Positions 55,154-63,172 of a stretch of 64,000 nt of DNA are shown here, in pieces. Under the pieces are notes generated by a model. The model saw nothing but the letters and a program-made list of their open reading frames with translations. It searched no databases and had not been told where the DNA came from. Position 1 is the first letter of the stretch, and the number at the start of each line of letters is the position of its first letter. The stretch spans positions 152,610-216,609 of the forward strand of contig JAQCBT010000004.1 of assembly GCA_027621405.1 (NCBI GenBank). The letters run 5' to 3'. A program made the translations under genes and the position numbers. The stretch comes from Pseudomonadota bacterium. Its GTDB lineage: Bacteria > Pseudomonadota > Gammaproteobacteria > Pseudomonadales > Pseudohongiellaceae.

Positions 55154-55810
55154 TTACAGGCCTCGGAGTTTTTTCGCCGCTACTGGTCTGACCAATTTCT
55201 GCCTGTGAATGGCGGGAGCTTGCCCGGATTGTAGCCTGCTATTCAGGTAGTCTCGGTAGGCTTTGCTGAATGGCCGTGCGATGAAGTCGCGATAGGCACG
55301 AAATGGTTGATCGGGTAGATCCAGAAATTCCTGCAGCCCCGGATGACGGGTCATATGGGGATAGCGAATGCCAAATGCATTGGCACAGTAGCTCGACCAT
55401 TCATGTGCTCCCGGGTGCTGTTCTATGTTGAGGTCCAGAGGTAGACGCTCTATATATTTCTGGCAGTCCACAATCAGGGCATGGCCTTGCACCAGGCTGC
55501 TTTTCCTCGGTCCCGCCCATGCATCGAACTTTCTCTCAAAGCGTTGTTGATAGTACCGACGATACTGGGAATTGACTGAATGCAGGAGACTGGAAATACC
55601 AAAGGGTGTGTCGGGAGTCAGCAGCAATGTAATTTCATTGGCAAGCAGGCAGTAAGCATGGAGCCTTACCTGGCACTGCCGAAGACTGTTCAATAACCGC
55701 ACCAGATAGAATCGAAAACAGGCATTGTCATAGAAAGCGTCACCGCAATTTATTGCCCGCTGATAGATGACGTAGGTTTGACCGGCCAGATGGCATGACT
55801 GCATATGCAT
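55154..55810 (-). CDS. REP-type (Y1) transposase homolog lacking the HUH histidines
   Basis: The 218-residue protein starts at ATG 55810, chosen by the upstream AGGGAGG. Its body matches the REP-associated tyrosine transposase layout: LHAYCLLANEITLLLTPDTPFGISSLL, YRRYYQQRFERKFD, SLVQGHALIVDCQKYIERLPLDLN, HEWSSYCANAFG. The normal HUH block reads N-H-V-H-L-L-L-T-P; here it is Asn58-Glu59-Ile60-Thr61, so both metal-binding His are gone. A Tyr in QKYIERLP remains. It cannot be a working HUH endonuclease and may be a domesticated DNA-binding protein or a decaying remnant. It ends the acyltransferase-ACP-HlyD-ABC operon by 62 bases. Confidence 0.85.
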   Translation of the reverse strand: MHMQSCHLAGQTYVIYQRAINCGDAFYDNACFRFYLVRLLNSLRQCQVRLHAYCLLANEITLLLTPDTPFGISSLLHSVNSQYRRYYQQRFERKFDAWAGPRKSSLVQGHALIVDCQKYIERLPLDLNIEQHPGAHEWSSYCANAFGIRYPHMTRHPGLQEFLDLPDQPFRAYRDFIARPFSKAYRDYLNSRLQSGQAPAIHRQKLVRPVAAKKLRGL

Positions 55811-55871
55811 GATGATTTCCCTCCCTGGATTATCACGTTGCATTTAATGGTATTTGTCAGCAATGATGCTG

Positions 55872-57941
55872 CTACTGCATTGCAAACTCCGCGTCGCAAT
55901 ATGCGATTAATTCGGTGTTATGGGTCACCAGAAGAGTACTTGTTCCCAATGCCTTGATCGCCCCCAGGATTTTTAAAGCAGCCTTCGTATCCAGGTGTGA
56001 CAGGGATTCATCCAGTACCAGGATATCCGGTTGCCTGTACAGGGCTCTGGCAAGCAGGATCCTCTGCCGCTGGCCAGCAGAGAAAATATTCCCCATCTCT
56101 CCAATTTCGGTAGCGAAGCCGAGGGGAAGCGCGTGAACCAATTCATTGATACCAACGAGTTCGCACACTTCTTCCATGGCGCCCCAGTCATTCGGCCGTT
56201 GCTCGAGGTGGATGTTGTAAGCGAGATCTCCTGCCAGCAAGCCATCTCCATGCAGGAGTGCCGAACATCTTTGCCGTAAGCATCTCCTCGGGATCTTTTC
56301 GAGCTCGGTCGCTCCAATCGCAATGGTGCCAGACTGGGGGGACTCCAGGCCCAGTATGAGTTTCAGCAGGGTCGACTTTCCACAACCCGATGGACCCGTA
56401 ATGGCGACACACTGTCCGCGGGGGAATGTAAAATTCAGTTTCTGCAAAAGTGCAACGGAGTTACCCGGATAGGCAAAGCAGACTTCTTTCAAGGTGATAT
56501 CGTTCCCCAGCGATTGCTGAAGCAGAGATGGTTTACCCCAATCCCCCTGCGCCTTCTGCTGTGTGATATCGGCTACCCGCTCGAGCTCCAGATTGATCAT
56601 CTTGATCTCGGCGTACTTGGGAAGCATGGCTAACACGGAGCTGGCAAAATGCTGCTTGAGGAAAATGTAACTCATGAGTTGACCGAGACTCACATTTCCT
56701 GCCACCACGGCAGAAGAGCCGATCAGAATAATAAGGATATTCTCAATACCGAAGACGAGTGACTGCAATGATGAAAGATTCAACTGGAAGGACTCCAGCC
56801 TGTAGCCCGCATTCACATTGTCGGCATAGCTTGTCTCCCACAGCTTGTGCCGGCTGTCTTCAACCCCGTTTACCTTGGCCGTCAGCACGCTACGTACATT
56901 TTCCATGAGGCGTGTCTGCTGGCGCGCACCCACGATGATGGCTTCTTTGCGTAGTTCCCTCTCCCGATTGAGAGTAGCCAGTCTCACGCCCACATTGAAC
57001 AGGACGAATCCGAGTACGATAGAGGCAAGTAATGGATGGTAGATATAGAGCAGAACCAACGTCACCAATGAGAATATGCCATCTACGAGGATAGTGATCA
57101 TCTCCTGGGTTACCAGGCGCCTGATGGTTTCCAGGGATCCGAAGCGGGATACGATGTCTCCCATTTCCCGCCGTTCGAAATAGGACAGGGGCAGTCTGAG
57201 CATGTGCCAGGCGACATTACCTACCAATTGGAAACTGATGCGATTTCCAAGTTGCAGAAGATGCAATCCCCGAATGTGGGCCAGCGCTGTCTTCATGAAC
57301 ACCAACAGCACAAACAGCACCGCCAGCATCACTATCAGGTCCATATCCCCTTTCCCCAGGCCCTGATCTATGACGAGTTGCAGGTAGAGGGGATTCAGCA
57401 GTGCCAGCAGCTGTATCAACAGGGTAAGCAGAAACACCTGTCCCAGGGCACCGGGCCCCAGTGACAAACCAGATAACAGTTGGCTTAGCCGAAGCGGATT
57501 CGCGGCTTTCTCGATGCCGTATTCCTGGCTTGGTCTCAATTCCAGGGCGACCCCTGTGAGGTGCGCACCGAGCTCATTCATCCCATAGCGACGCACTCCA
57601 ACCGCTGGATCGTGAATCACAACAGAGTTCCTGCCAACTGCTTTCAGTACGACGAAATGATCCATGTCCCAATGCAGGATCGCTGGCAGGTTGAGGGCTG
57701 ACAGGTCACTGGTTTCTACCTTCACGGCCCTGCCCAATAACTGAAGTGAGCTGGAAAAATCTAGGAGCTGCTTCGCGGAGGCACCGAGTGCAGCGATTCC
57801 AAATTGGCTTCGCAAGGTACCAAGCTCAATCGCCTTTCCATGAAAGCCGCTTACCATCGCCAGGCATGCCAATCCGCACTCACTGGTTTCCGCCTGGAAC
57901 ACCATTGGCAAGCGGTTGAAAATAGGCAGGAATCCACTCAT
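55872..57941 (-). CDS. C39-peptidase-containing ABC transporter
   Basis: The 689-residue CvaB/RaxB-type protein combines maturation and export. Residues 1-130 form the C39 peptidase: catalytic Cys22 (ETSECGLACL), His95 (HWDMDHFVVL), Asp111 (VVIHDPAVG). The six-helix membrane domain follows (about 170-460), then the ATPase with Walker A GPSGCGKST, signature FSAGQRQR in place of LSGGQ, and Walker B ILVLDESLSHLD. C39 enzymes cut leaders after Gly-Gly or Gly-Ala during export. It overlaps the HlyD-type gene by four bases. No precursor peptide gene was found beside it, so the substrate is encoded elsewhere or is unusual. Confidence 0.93.
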   Translation of the reverse strand: MSGFLPIFNRLPMVFQAETSECGLACLAMVSGFHGKAIELGTLRSQFGIAALGASAKQLLDFSSSLQLLGRAVKVETSDLSALNLPAILHWDMDHFVVLKAVGRNSVVIHDPAVGVRRYGMNELGAHLTGVALELRPSQEYGIEKAANPLRLSQLLSGLSLGPGALGQVFLLTLLIQLLALLNPLYLQLVIDQGLGKGDMDLIVMLAVLFVLLVFMKTALAHIRGLHLLQLGNRISFQLVGNVAWHMLRLPLSYFERREMGDIVSRFGSLETIRRLVTQEMITILVDGIFSLVTLVLLYIYHPLLASIVLGFVLFNVGVRLATLNRERELRKEAIIVGARQQTRLMENVRSVLTAKVNGVEDSRHKLWETSYADNVNAGYRLESFQLNLSSLQSLVFGIENILIILIGSSAVVAGNVSLGQLMSYIFLKQHFASSVLAMLPKYAEIKMINLELERVADITQQKAQGDWGKPSLLQQSLGNDITLKEVCFAYPGNSVALLQKLNFTFPRGQCVAITGPSGCGKSTLLKLILGLESPQSGTIAIGATELEKIPRRCLRQRCSALLHGDGLLAGDLAYNIHLEQRPNDWGAMEEVCELVGINELVHALPLGFATEIGEMGNIFSAGQRQRILLARALYRQPDILVLDESLSHLDTKAALKILGAIKALGTSTLLVTHNTELIAYCDAEFAMQ

Positions 57942-59200
57942 GCCACCTTACCTTGCAATTTCAACACCGGTCTGAAAATAAACTCCATCAGGGACATCTC
58001 GGCGATGACGAAGTCTGCAGAGAAGTGGAGACCAGGTTGCAGGGGATAGATGTCATCTCCCTCGACGTAGTGCTGGGCAGGTTGTATCACTACCCTGAAG
58101 ACAGGCTCACCGCGGATACCGACCGGGAGCAGGTGTTCCCGTGGGTCGACACTGGCGCGACTGATCTCGGAGATCGTCGCCCCATAGCGTCCATAGCTTT
58201 CTACTGCAAATCCATCGTAACGCAGCAACAGCTCCTGACCCGGTGCCAACTTGCCTACGATACTGGAGGGAACGTAGACCTCACCCCGCAGAGACTCCCT
58301 GGCGGGCTGCACGTAGAGTAGCGGTTGGCCGGATCCCACCGCATCTCCCGCAGCGACATTTATCGACGCCACATAGCCTTCACGCTGCGCCACGATTGCA
58401 ATGGTATCGAGGTTCTTCGTTCTTTGTTCTTTTAGTTCCAGCAGGCGAAGGGATTGGTCCAACTGCAATTGCTCTGTGCTCCATTGCAGCTCTAGTTCGT
58501 CTCCCTGAGCACGAATAAGATTGAGTTCGCGCTGAAGTGCCAGTCTGCCTGCCAGGCTGGATTGCTGTTCAGTTTCCAGTTGCAGATACGCAAGCCTTTG
58601 CTGCTCATAATGGGCTTTGGAGATCGAACCATTCTCGAGCAGGATTGCCGTCGCCGCTAACAGCGACTCACTAATTCGTAGCTGCTCCTCCAAAGTCTGT
58701 ACAGCGGCACCGGCGAGGCTAAGCTGGGACTCCAGGTCTGCCATCTGATTTTCCAGTGCTCTCTGTTGTTGAAGGAATCGATCCTCATTGAGACGCGCCT
58801 GCTCTAGTAGCGCCTGCTGTTCTGCCTCGACCATGTCCAGATCTGTCTTGCTGACAGGGATGCCTGACTCGTCAAATTTCACCATGGATATGCTCGCCAG
58901 CACCTCTCCCGGGCGCACGAACTGACCCAGTTCGACCCGTAACAAATCCACGACTCCTGCCTGCGGTGCCACCAGCTTCAATGGGGGCTGTTGCGCCATC
59001 AAGGTACCGCGGGCTGTCTCGGTTTCCTTGTATTCGATGAGGGCCAGGGCCATGACGACGGCCAGTAGCAGTACCCCCAACCCGCATGACAGAGGAAATA
59101 TCCAGCTCGACTGTTGCAACAGGGTCTGGGCCTGTTTACGCTGCAGCCGATGTTGCACGGCCTCCTGTCGGAACAAATCGGGGGGTAACTGGGCAATCAT
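57938..59200 (-). CDS. HlyD-family membrane fusion protein (CvaA/RaxA-like)
   Basis: The 420-residue adaptor links an inner-membrane exporter to an outer-membrane channel. An N-terminal cytoplasmic segment (1-32), one transmembrane helix (about 34-55), a lipoyl/barrel half-motif (LKLVAPQAGVVDLLRVELGQFVRPGEVLASI), a long coiled coil (about 120-270, Gln/Leu/Glu-rich) and the return half-motif (IVAQREGYVASINVAAGDAVGSGQPLLYV) are all visible. It overlaps the ABC gene and follows the ACP gene by eight bases. A TolC-like partner is not in the window. Confidence 0.92.
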   Translation of the reverse strand: MIAQLPPDLFRQEAVQHRLQRKQAQTLLQQSSWIFPLSCGLGVLLLAVVMALALIEYKETETARGTLMAQQPPLKLVAPQAGVVDLLRVELGQFVRPGEVLASISMVKFDESGIPVSKTDLDMVEAEQQALLEQARLNEDRFLQQQRALENQMADLESQLSLAGAAVQTLEEQLRISESLLAATAILLENGSISKAHYEQQRLAYLQLETEQQSSLAGRLALQRELNLIRAQGDELELQWSTEQLQLDQSLRLLELKEQRTKNLDTIAIVAQREGYVASINVAAGDAVGSGQPLLYVQPARESLRGEVYVPSSIVGKLAPGQELLLRYDGFAVESYGRYGATISEISRASVDPREHLLPVGIRGEPVFRVVIQPAQHYVEGDDIYPLQPGLHFSADFVIAEMSLMEFIFRPVLKLQGKVA

Positions 59201-59208
59201 CGGGATAT

Positions 59209-59460
59209 TCAGGCAGCGCGACCCAGATGCTGTTCAAATGTTGTGACGAGCTCTGCCACCGTATTCAGGTGTTTCAGCTCACTCGCCTCGAGTTCGGTCC
59301 CAAATTCCTCTTCCAGCGCATAGATCAGCTCCAGTACGTCCAGGGAATCCAGCTTTAACTGCTCCAGAGTTAGTGATGGATTCAGGGAGTCTACCGAGTA
59401 CTGAACCTCGCTATAGTCATTGAGTATCTTCACCACGGTGCGCTTGACGTCCACTGTCAT
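59209..59460 (-). CDS. stand-alone acyl carrier protein
   Basis: The 83-residue protein starts at ATG 59460, decided by AAGGAG seven bases upstream; the longer frame overlaps the preceding gene. The phosphopantetheine site is Ser39 in LKLDSLDVLELIYALEEEFG, the classical ACP helix II signature. It is not the fatty-acid AcpP, whose genes are next to fab genes. Its place between an acyltransferase gene (44-base overlap) and an HlyD-type gene suggests it supplies an acyl group to that locus. Confidence 0.92.
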   Translation of the reverse strand: MTVDVKRTVVKILNDYSEVQYSVDSLNPSLTLEQLKLDSLDVLELIYALEEEFGTELEASELKHLNTVAELVTTFEQHLGRAA

Positions 59461-60457
59461 TGCTGAGCTCCTTGTCTGAGTGAAATTGGTCTGTACGAGA
59501 GCCACGATCGGACTCGATGAAAAAGGCGGGCAAGGCGGTCAGGAAGCGCCACTGCCAGGGATGCTGTAGAAGCACCGTTTCCAATATATCAACCAGGGTT
59601 TGCGTGATCCTCGTCGTTGCCTGTAGCAGGGATTCACCTGCGACAACCCTGGGTTCAATTTGTTCGAAGAGTTGTACGCGATTGAGTCTGCCATCCCACC
59701 AGTTCATCACCGGTAGCAGAGGAATCTTGCACACCAGCGCCAGTGTAGCCGGGCCTTTCGGAAACCATGCCCGTCTCCCAAGAAAGTTGACTTGCACTCG
59801 TTCGCCGAAGCCCACTGGAAGGTCTACGAAACTGAGCAGACTGCATTGAGGCCGACGCAAGTGTGCTGCAAGTTCTGCGGGTGTCGTGTTATCTGCAATG
59901 AGTTGCTGGCGATTATTGAAGCTCACTTCGCCGAAGCAACTACGCATGTTTTTAAGAAAGTGATCTGTAGGTGGTAGTTGAGTCAGGAAGCACTGGCGCC
60001 GCGACGCGGGTTCAGAGTCTGCGACTACATTATTGCCGTAAATGAAATCACCGAAGTGAAAGCCCAGCAGGATTCGGCTGCGACTATCGAGGCGTATCAA
60101 CTCCTCGAATTCCTGCCGCTGCTGAAATCGGAAGGAGGCCTTGTGGGCCTGAAGACGTGCGCGGGACTGGGTCTTGTTGCGAAATCGCTCAACTCTGGCG
60201 AGATAGCAGCGGTTCTTTTGAAGCCATTGTTGAACCTGTTGTTCCGGCTCGTGCAGCAGGGAAGAAATGCTGTAGCGTAGCTGGGCCTCCTGCTTGAGCG
60301 CGGCCCTTTTCTCATTTCTCCTTGCGACTGCCAGATGAAAAAATTTGCGCGAGCCAGTCGACAAGGCAGTGAGGCCGGAGCCCGGCTGCGACAGAAAATT
60401 ATTCAGGTTGAATGCGCTGGTACCGGCAAGACCGGGACAAGTTTCGAGGTGCGGCAT
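59417..60457 (-). CDS. LPLAT-family acyltransferase (HtrB/LpxL-like)
   Basis: The 346-residue protein belongs to the lysophospholipid/lauroyl acyltransferase family: the active-site region is ILLGFHFGDFIYGNN with His in place; then CSLLSFVDLPVGFG (the substrate loop), WFPKGPATLALVCKIPLLPVMNWWDGR and a C-terminal HPWQWRFL. No obvious N-terminal transmembrane anchor is seen. It likely moves an acyl chain from the neighbouring ACP onto a substrate. The start at 60457 follows AAGGA at about 11 bases; a later start cannot be excluded. Its 3' end overlaps the ACP gene by 44 bases. Confidence 0.85.
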   Translation of the reverse strand: MPHLETCPGLAGTSAFNLNNFLSQPGSGLTALSTGSRKFFHLAVARRNEKRAALKQEAQLRYSISSLLHEPEQQVQQWLQKNRCYLARVERFRNKTQSRARLQAHKASFRFQQRQEFEELIRLDSRSRILLGFHFGDFIYGNNVVADSEPASRRQCFLTQLPPTDHFLKNMRSCFGEVSFNNRQQLIADNTTPAELAAHLRRPQCSLLSFVDLPVGFGERVQVNFLGRRAWFPKGPATLALVCKIPLLPVMNWWDGRLNRVQLFEQIEPRVVAGESLLQATTRITQTLVDILETVLLQHPWQWRFLTALPAFFIESDRGSRTDQFHSDKELSNDSGRQAHRGEDTQ

Positions 60458-60571
60458 CGCTGGGTGTCATCCTTAACATTACAGCAATACATCAGCGAGA
60501 ACTTTCAGGTTCCCGCAAAAGGAGAATACAGTCTAGTTCACAATCCCAGTTCTCGCCACTCGATCAGCAAT

Positions 60572-60895
60572 CTATCTTTTTACACGTACAGCTGTACCAC
60601 TCACACTCACCATCATCATGCTGCCCCGGTCTCCGATAACCTCGTAGTCGATATCGATTCCGATGACGGCATTGGCTCCCATGGCACGGGCCTCTTCTTC
60701 AATTTCCTTGAAGGCAATGTCCCGGGCCCGGCCCAGTTCGTCTTCATAGGCAGCCGCCCGACCACCGACGATATCGCGTACGGCACCAAACAAGTCCTTG
60801 AATATGTTGGCGCCCAGAATAGCTTCACCGACTACGACCCCCAGATACTCCTCAATTTCCATGCCTTGCAGAGTGTGAGTGGTGGCTCTGATCAT
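60572..60895 (-). CDS. YbjQ/UPF0145 family protein
   Basis: The 107-residue protein belongs to the heavy-metal-binding/YbjQ family: [52 protein letters not shown] and the acidic [23 protein letters not shown] 60895 is preferred since GGGAG is eight bases ahead; ATG 60901 is possible. It forms a pentameric ring in known structures. The function is not proven. Confidence 0.92.
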   Translation of the reverse strand: MIRATTHTLQGMEIEEYLGVVVGEAILGANIFKDLFGAVRDIVGGRAAAYEDELGRARDIAFKEIEEEARAMGANAVIGIDIDYEVIGDRGSMMMVSVSGTAVRVKR

Positions 60896-60934
60896 GATCA
60901 TTGCTCCCTTATCAAAGTTGTTCTGATGTATTGT

Positions 60935-61225
60935 TCAGGCAGAGGCCAGAAATTGCTGCGCCGCAGCCTCGTTCGTGAAGAAACGGATATTGGGATGGTC
61001 TCTGTGTTCCCGTGCCAGGTCCTGAAACGAGGCGCTGTACTGACTGGCGTCTTCAACGATGATCGCCAGCCTCTGGTCATAGTTTACAAATTTCTGCATC
61101 AACTCTCCGGCAAAGCCTGAGCTGAGGTCAAAGAAATCGTGCCCTAGTTCGGCTTCTCCAAGCACCAGTCGACCACCCTGTGAGAAGCTTCTGCCCAGGA
61201 AATCGTCTATCGCCTTGATACTCAT
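60935..61225 (-). CDS. DUF4180 family protein
   Basis: The 96-residue protein shows the DUF4180 pattern: an N-terminal segment, then the block GHDFFDLSSGFAGELMQKFVNYDQRLAIIVEDASQYSASFQDLARE and IRFFTNEAAAQQFL. The fold is STAS-like. The function is unknown. It stands between MAPEG and YbjQ genes on the minus strand, four bases after the MAPEG gene. Confidence 0.8.
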   Translation of the reverse strand: MSIKAIDDFLGRSFSQGGRLVLGEAELGHDFFDLSSGFAGELMQKFVNYDQRLAIIVEDASQYSASFQDLAREHRDHPNIRFFTNEAAAQQFLASA

Positions 61226-61229
61226 TGAA

Positions 61230-61631
61230 TCAGGTGGCTGCTGAGACGATCGCTAACCACATGGCCAGTACTGCCAGGTTGCCGATGCCGAAAGCCACCA
61301 GTCGATGTAGCACGTTGTTGTAGCCGAGATGGATAGAGGTATGGATGAGACGCGCGCCGACGAAGACCCAGGCGCAGTACACCGGGAAGGGATCGGTCAA
61401 TTCCAGTGCCACATAGAGAATTCCCGCAGAATAGAAAAGCACCGGCACTTCAAACAGGTTGGCGAAATGGTGCCTGGTCTTGGTAACCATTTCAGGTACT
61501 TCCTGCCCCTCGAACAGGGAGTAGTAGCTCAACGAGACATCACCCTTTCGTATAGAGGATATTCTGACCCTGAGAGTGAACAAGAGTATTACGAAGGTCA
61601 GGATGACCATGATGAACATTGGGTAAAGCAT
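61230..61631 (-). CDS. MAPEG family membrane protein
   Basis: The 133-residue protein has four transmembrane helices (about 3-22, 55-78, 80-100, 110-130) and the MAPEG pattern: TRHHFANLFEVPVLFYSAGILYVALE and AWVFVGARLIHTSIHLGYNNVLHRLVAF. MAPEG members include glutathione-dependent transferases and leukotriene-type enzymes; the bacterial role is unknown. It is divergent from the pepQ-like gene with a 203-base gap. Confidence 0.9.
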   Translation of the reverse strand: MLYPMFIMVILTFVILLFTLRVRISSIRKGDVSLSYYSLFEGQEVPEMVTKTRHHFANLFEVPVLFYSAGILYVALELTDPFPVYCAWVFVGARLIHTSIHLGYNNVLHRLVAFGIGNLAVLAMWLAIVSAAT

Positions 61632-61834
61632 AGGTACTCTCCTCTCTAGCTGCTCTTTTGGGCACTTCCTCTAGGTGAAAAGCGCAGAACCTGGAAATGC
61701 ATGCCCTGTGGAGTTGTCAGCAGTATAATTCCCGCCGCGAGCTGACAACAGCACTGCCTCGCCTTTCATTGATCTACCTCGTCGATGATTCTTGCAATTG
61801 TCGACGTATTCGCTAACCGGGGTGCCATTCTATT

Positions 61835-63142
61835 ATGCTGCAAGAGTTGTATGCACGTCACATCCAGCGCCTGGCGGGCCTCTACACCGAGAGCCTGTCG
61901 GCTACCGACGCAGCGGGAATCCTGCTGCATAGCGGCTCAGCGGCCCACTACTACGCGGATGACAGGGAAATCAGCTTCCAGGCCTATGGCCATTTCCTGC
62001 ACTGGATCGCAGTCAATCGGCCCGATCAGTTCCTGCTGATCAGGCCGGGACAGAAGCCTGTCTATTATCAGATCGTGCCTTCGGATTTCTGGTACGAGCA
62101 GGAGATCCAGGACGACCCCATGTGGCTGGAGGCCTTCGAGATCGTCAGGCTGGAATCCGTGGCTCAGATTAGCGGGCAGTTAGCAGACCAGCCCCTGGTG
62201 TACCTGGGAGACAAGCCAGATGTCGCCAAATCCCTCGGCATCGATGCAACACTGTGTAATCCGCAACAGTTGCTGCATTTTCTCGACTACCATCGCGCCT
62301 GGAAGAGCGAATTCGAAATCGAACAGCTAAAAGAAGCGAACCGCCTGGCACTGATTGGTCATGAGGCGGCTCGTGAGTGTTTTCTCGCTGGCGGCAGTGA
62401 ATATGACATCCACCTGGCCTATCTCGGTGCCTGCAAGATCCTGGAAGATGAAACGCCTTATACCAATATCGTTGCCCTGAACGAGAAGTCAGCCATCCTG
62501 CACTATCAGAACAAGCGTCGTAACAGTGAGGATAACCGGGTCTTGCTTATCGATGCCGGGTATCGGGTGCGAGGCTATGGATCCGATATCACACGCACGA
62601 CCGCCAGTGACTCCGCACACCCCTTGTTCAGGGCTCTGCTTGCTGGCATGGAAGCACTGGAGCTGGACCTGATTGCACAGTTAGTGCCGGGCAAATCCTA
62701 TGTAGACATACACCTGGCCGCGCTGCGCGGCGTCGCTGACTTGTTGTTGGAACTAGAAATCTGCTCGGGCAGTAAAGAGGCCCTGTGGGATGCCCAGCTT
62801 CCGCAGTTATTCATGCCCCACGGTGTAGGCCACTTGCTGGGTATCAATGTGCACGATGTCGGTGGTCGCATGCAGGATGAAACGGGAACTACGCTTGCAC
62901 CACCCGCTCACTCGCCCATGCTACGCAACACCCGCACCATGACCGAGGACATGGTGTTTACCATCGAACCCGGCTGCTATTTCATTCCTATGCTTCTGGA
63001 GCCGGAAAGGACACAGAAACGGGGCAAGCTCATCAATTGGCAATCCGTGGAGCAGTTGTATTCCCATGGAGGTATCCGGGTTGAAGACAATGTGCGGGTG
63101 GGTGCGGACGCTGCAGAGAACCTTACACGTCAATTTGAATAG
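61835..63142 (+). CDS. pepQ: Xaa-Pro dipeptidase (PepQ-like, M24B)
   Basis: The 435-residue metallopeptidase cleaves dipeptides with C-terminal proline. Metal ligands are the two Asp residues in LLIDAGYRVRGYGSDITRT, His in FMPHGVGHLLGINVHDVGG, and Glu in FTIEPGCYFIPML and HGGIRVEDNVRV. The N-terminal domain (about 1-160) is the creatinase-like cap with YYADDREISFQAYGHFLHW. Bacterial PepQ can also hydrolyse organophosphate triesters. Size matches E. coli PepQ (443). It is convergent with kdtA. Confidence 0.94.
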   Translation: MLQELYARHIQRLAGLYTESLSATDAAGILLHSGSAAHYYADDREISFQAYGHFLHWIAVNRPDQFLLIRPGQKPVYYQIVPSDFWYEQEIQDDPMWLEAFEIVRLESVAQISGQLADQPLVYLGDKPDVAKSLGIDATLCNPQQLLHFLDYHRAWKSEFEIEQLKEANRLALIGHEAARECFLAGGSEYDIHLAYLGACKILEDETPYTNIVALNEKSAILHYQNKRRNSEDNRVLLIDAGYRVRGYGSDITRTTASDSAHPLFRALLAGMEALELDLIAQLVPGKSYVDIHLAALRGVADLLLELEICSGSKEALWDAQLPQLFMPHGVGHLLGINVHDVGGRMQDETGTTLAPPAHSPMLRNTRTMTEDMVFTIEPGCYFIPMLLEPERTQKRGKLINWQSVEQLYSHGGIRVEDNVRVGADAAENLTRQFE

Positions 63143-63172
63143 TCTGTGACACATTCGACGAAAATGTACTGA

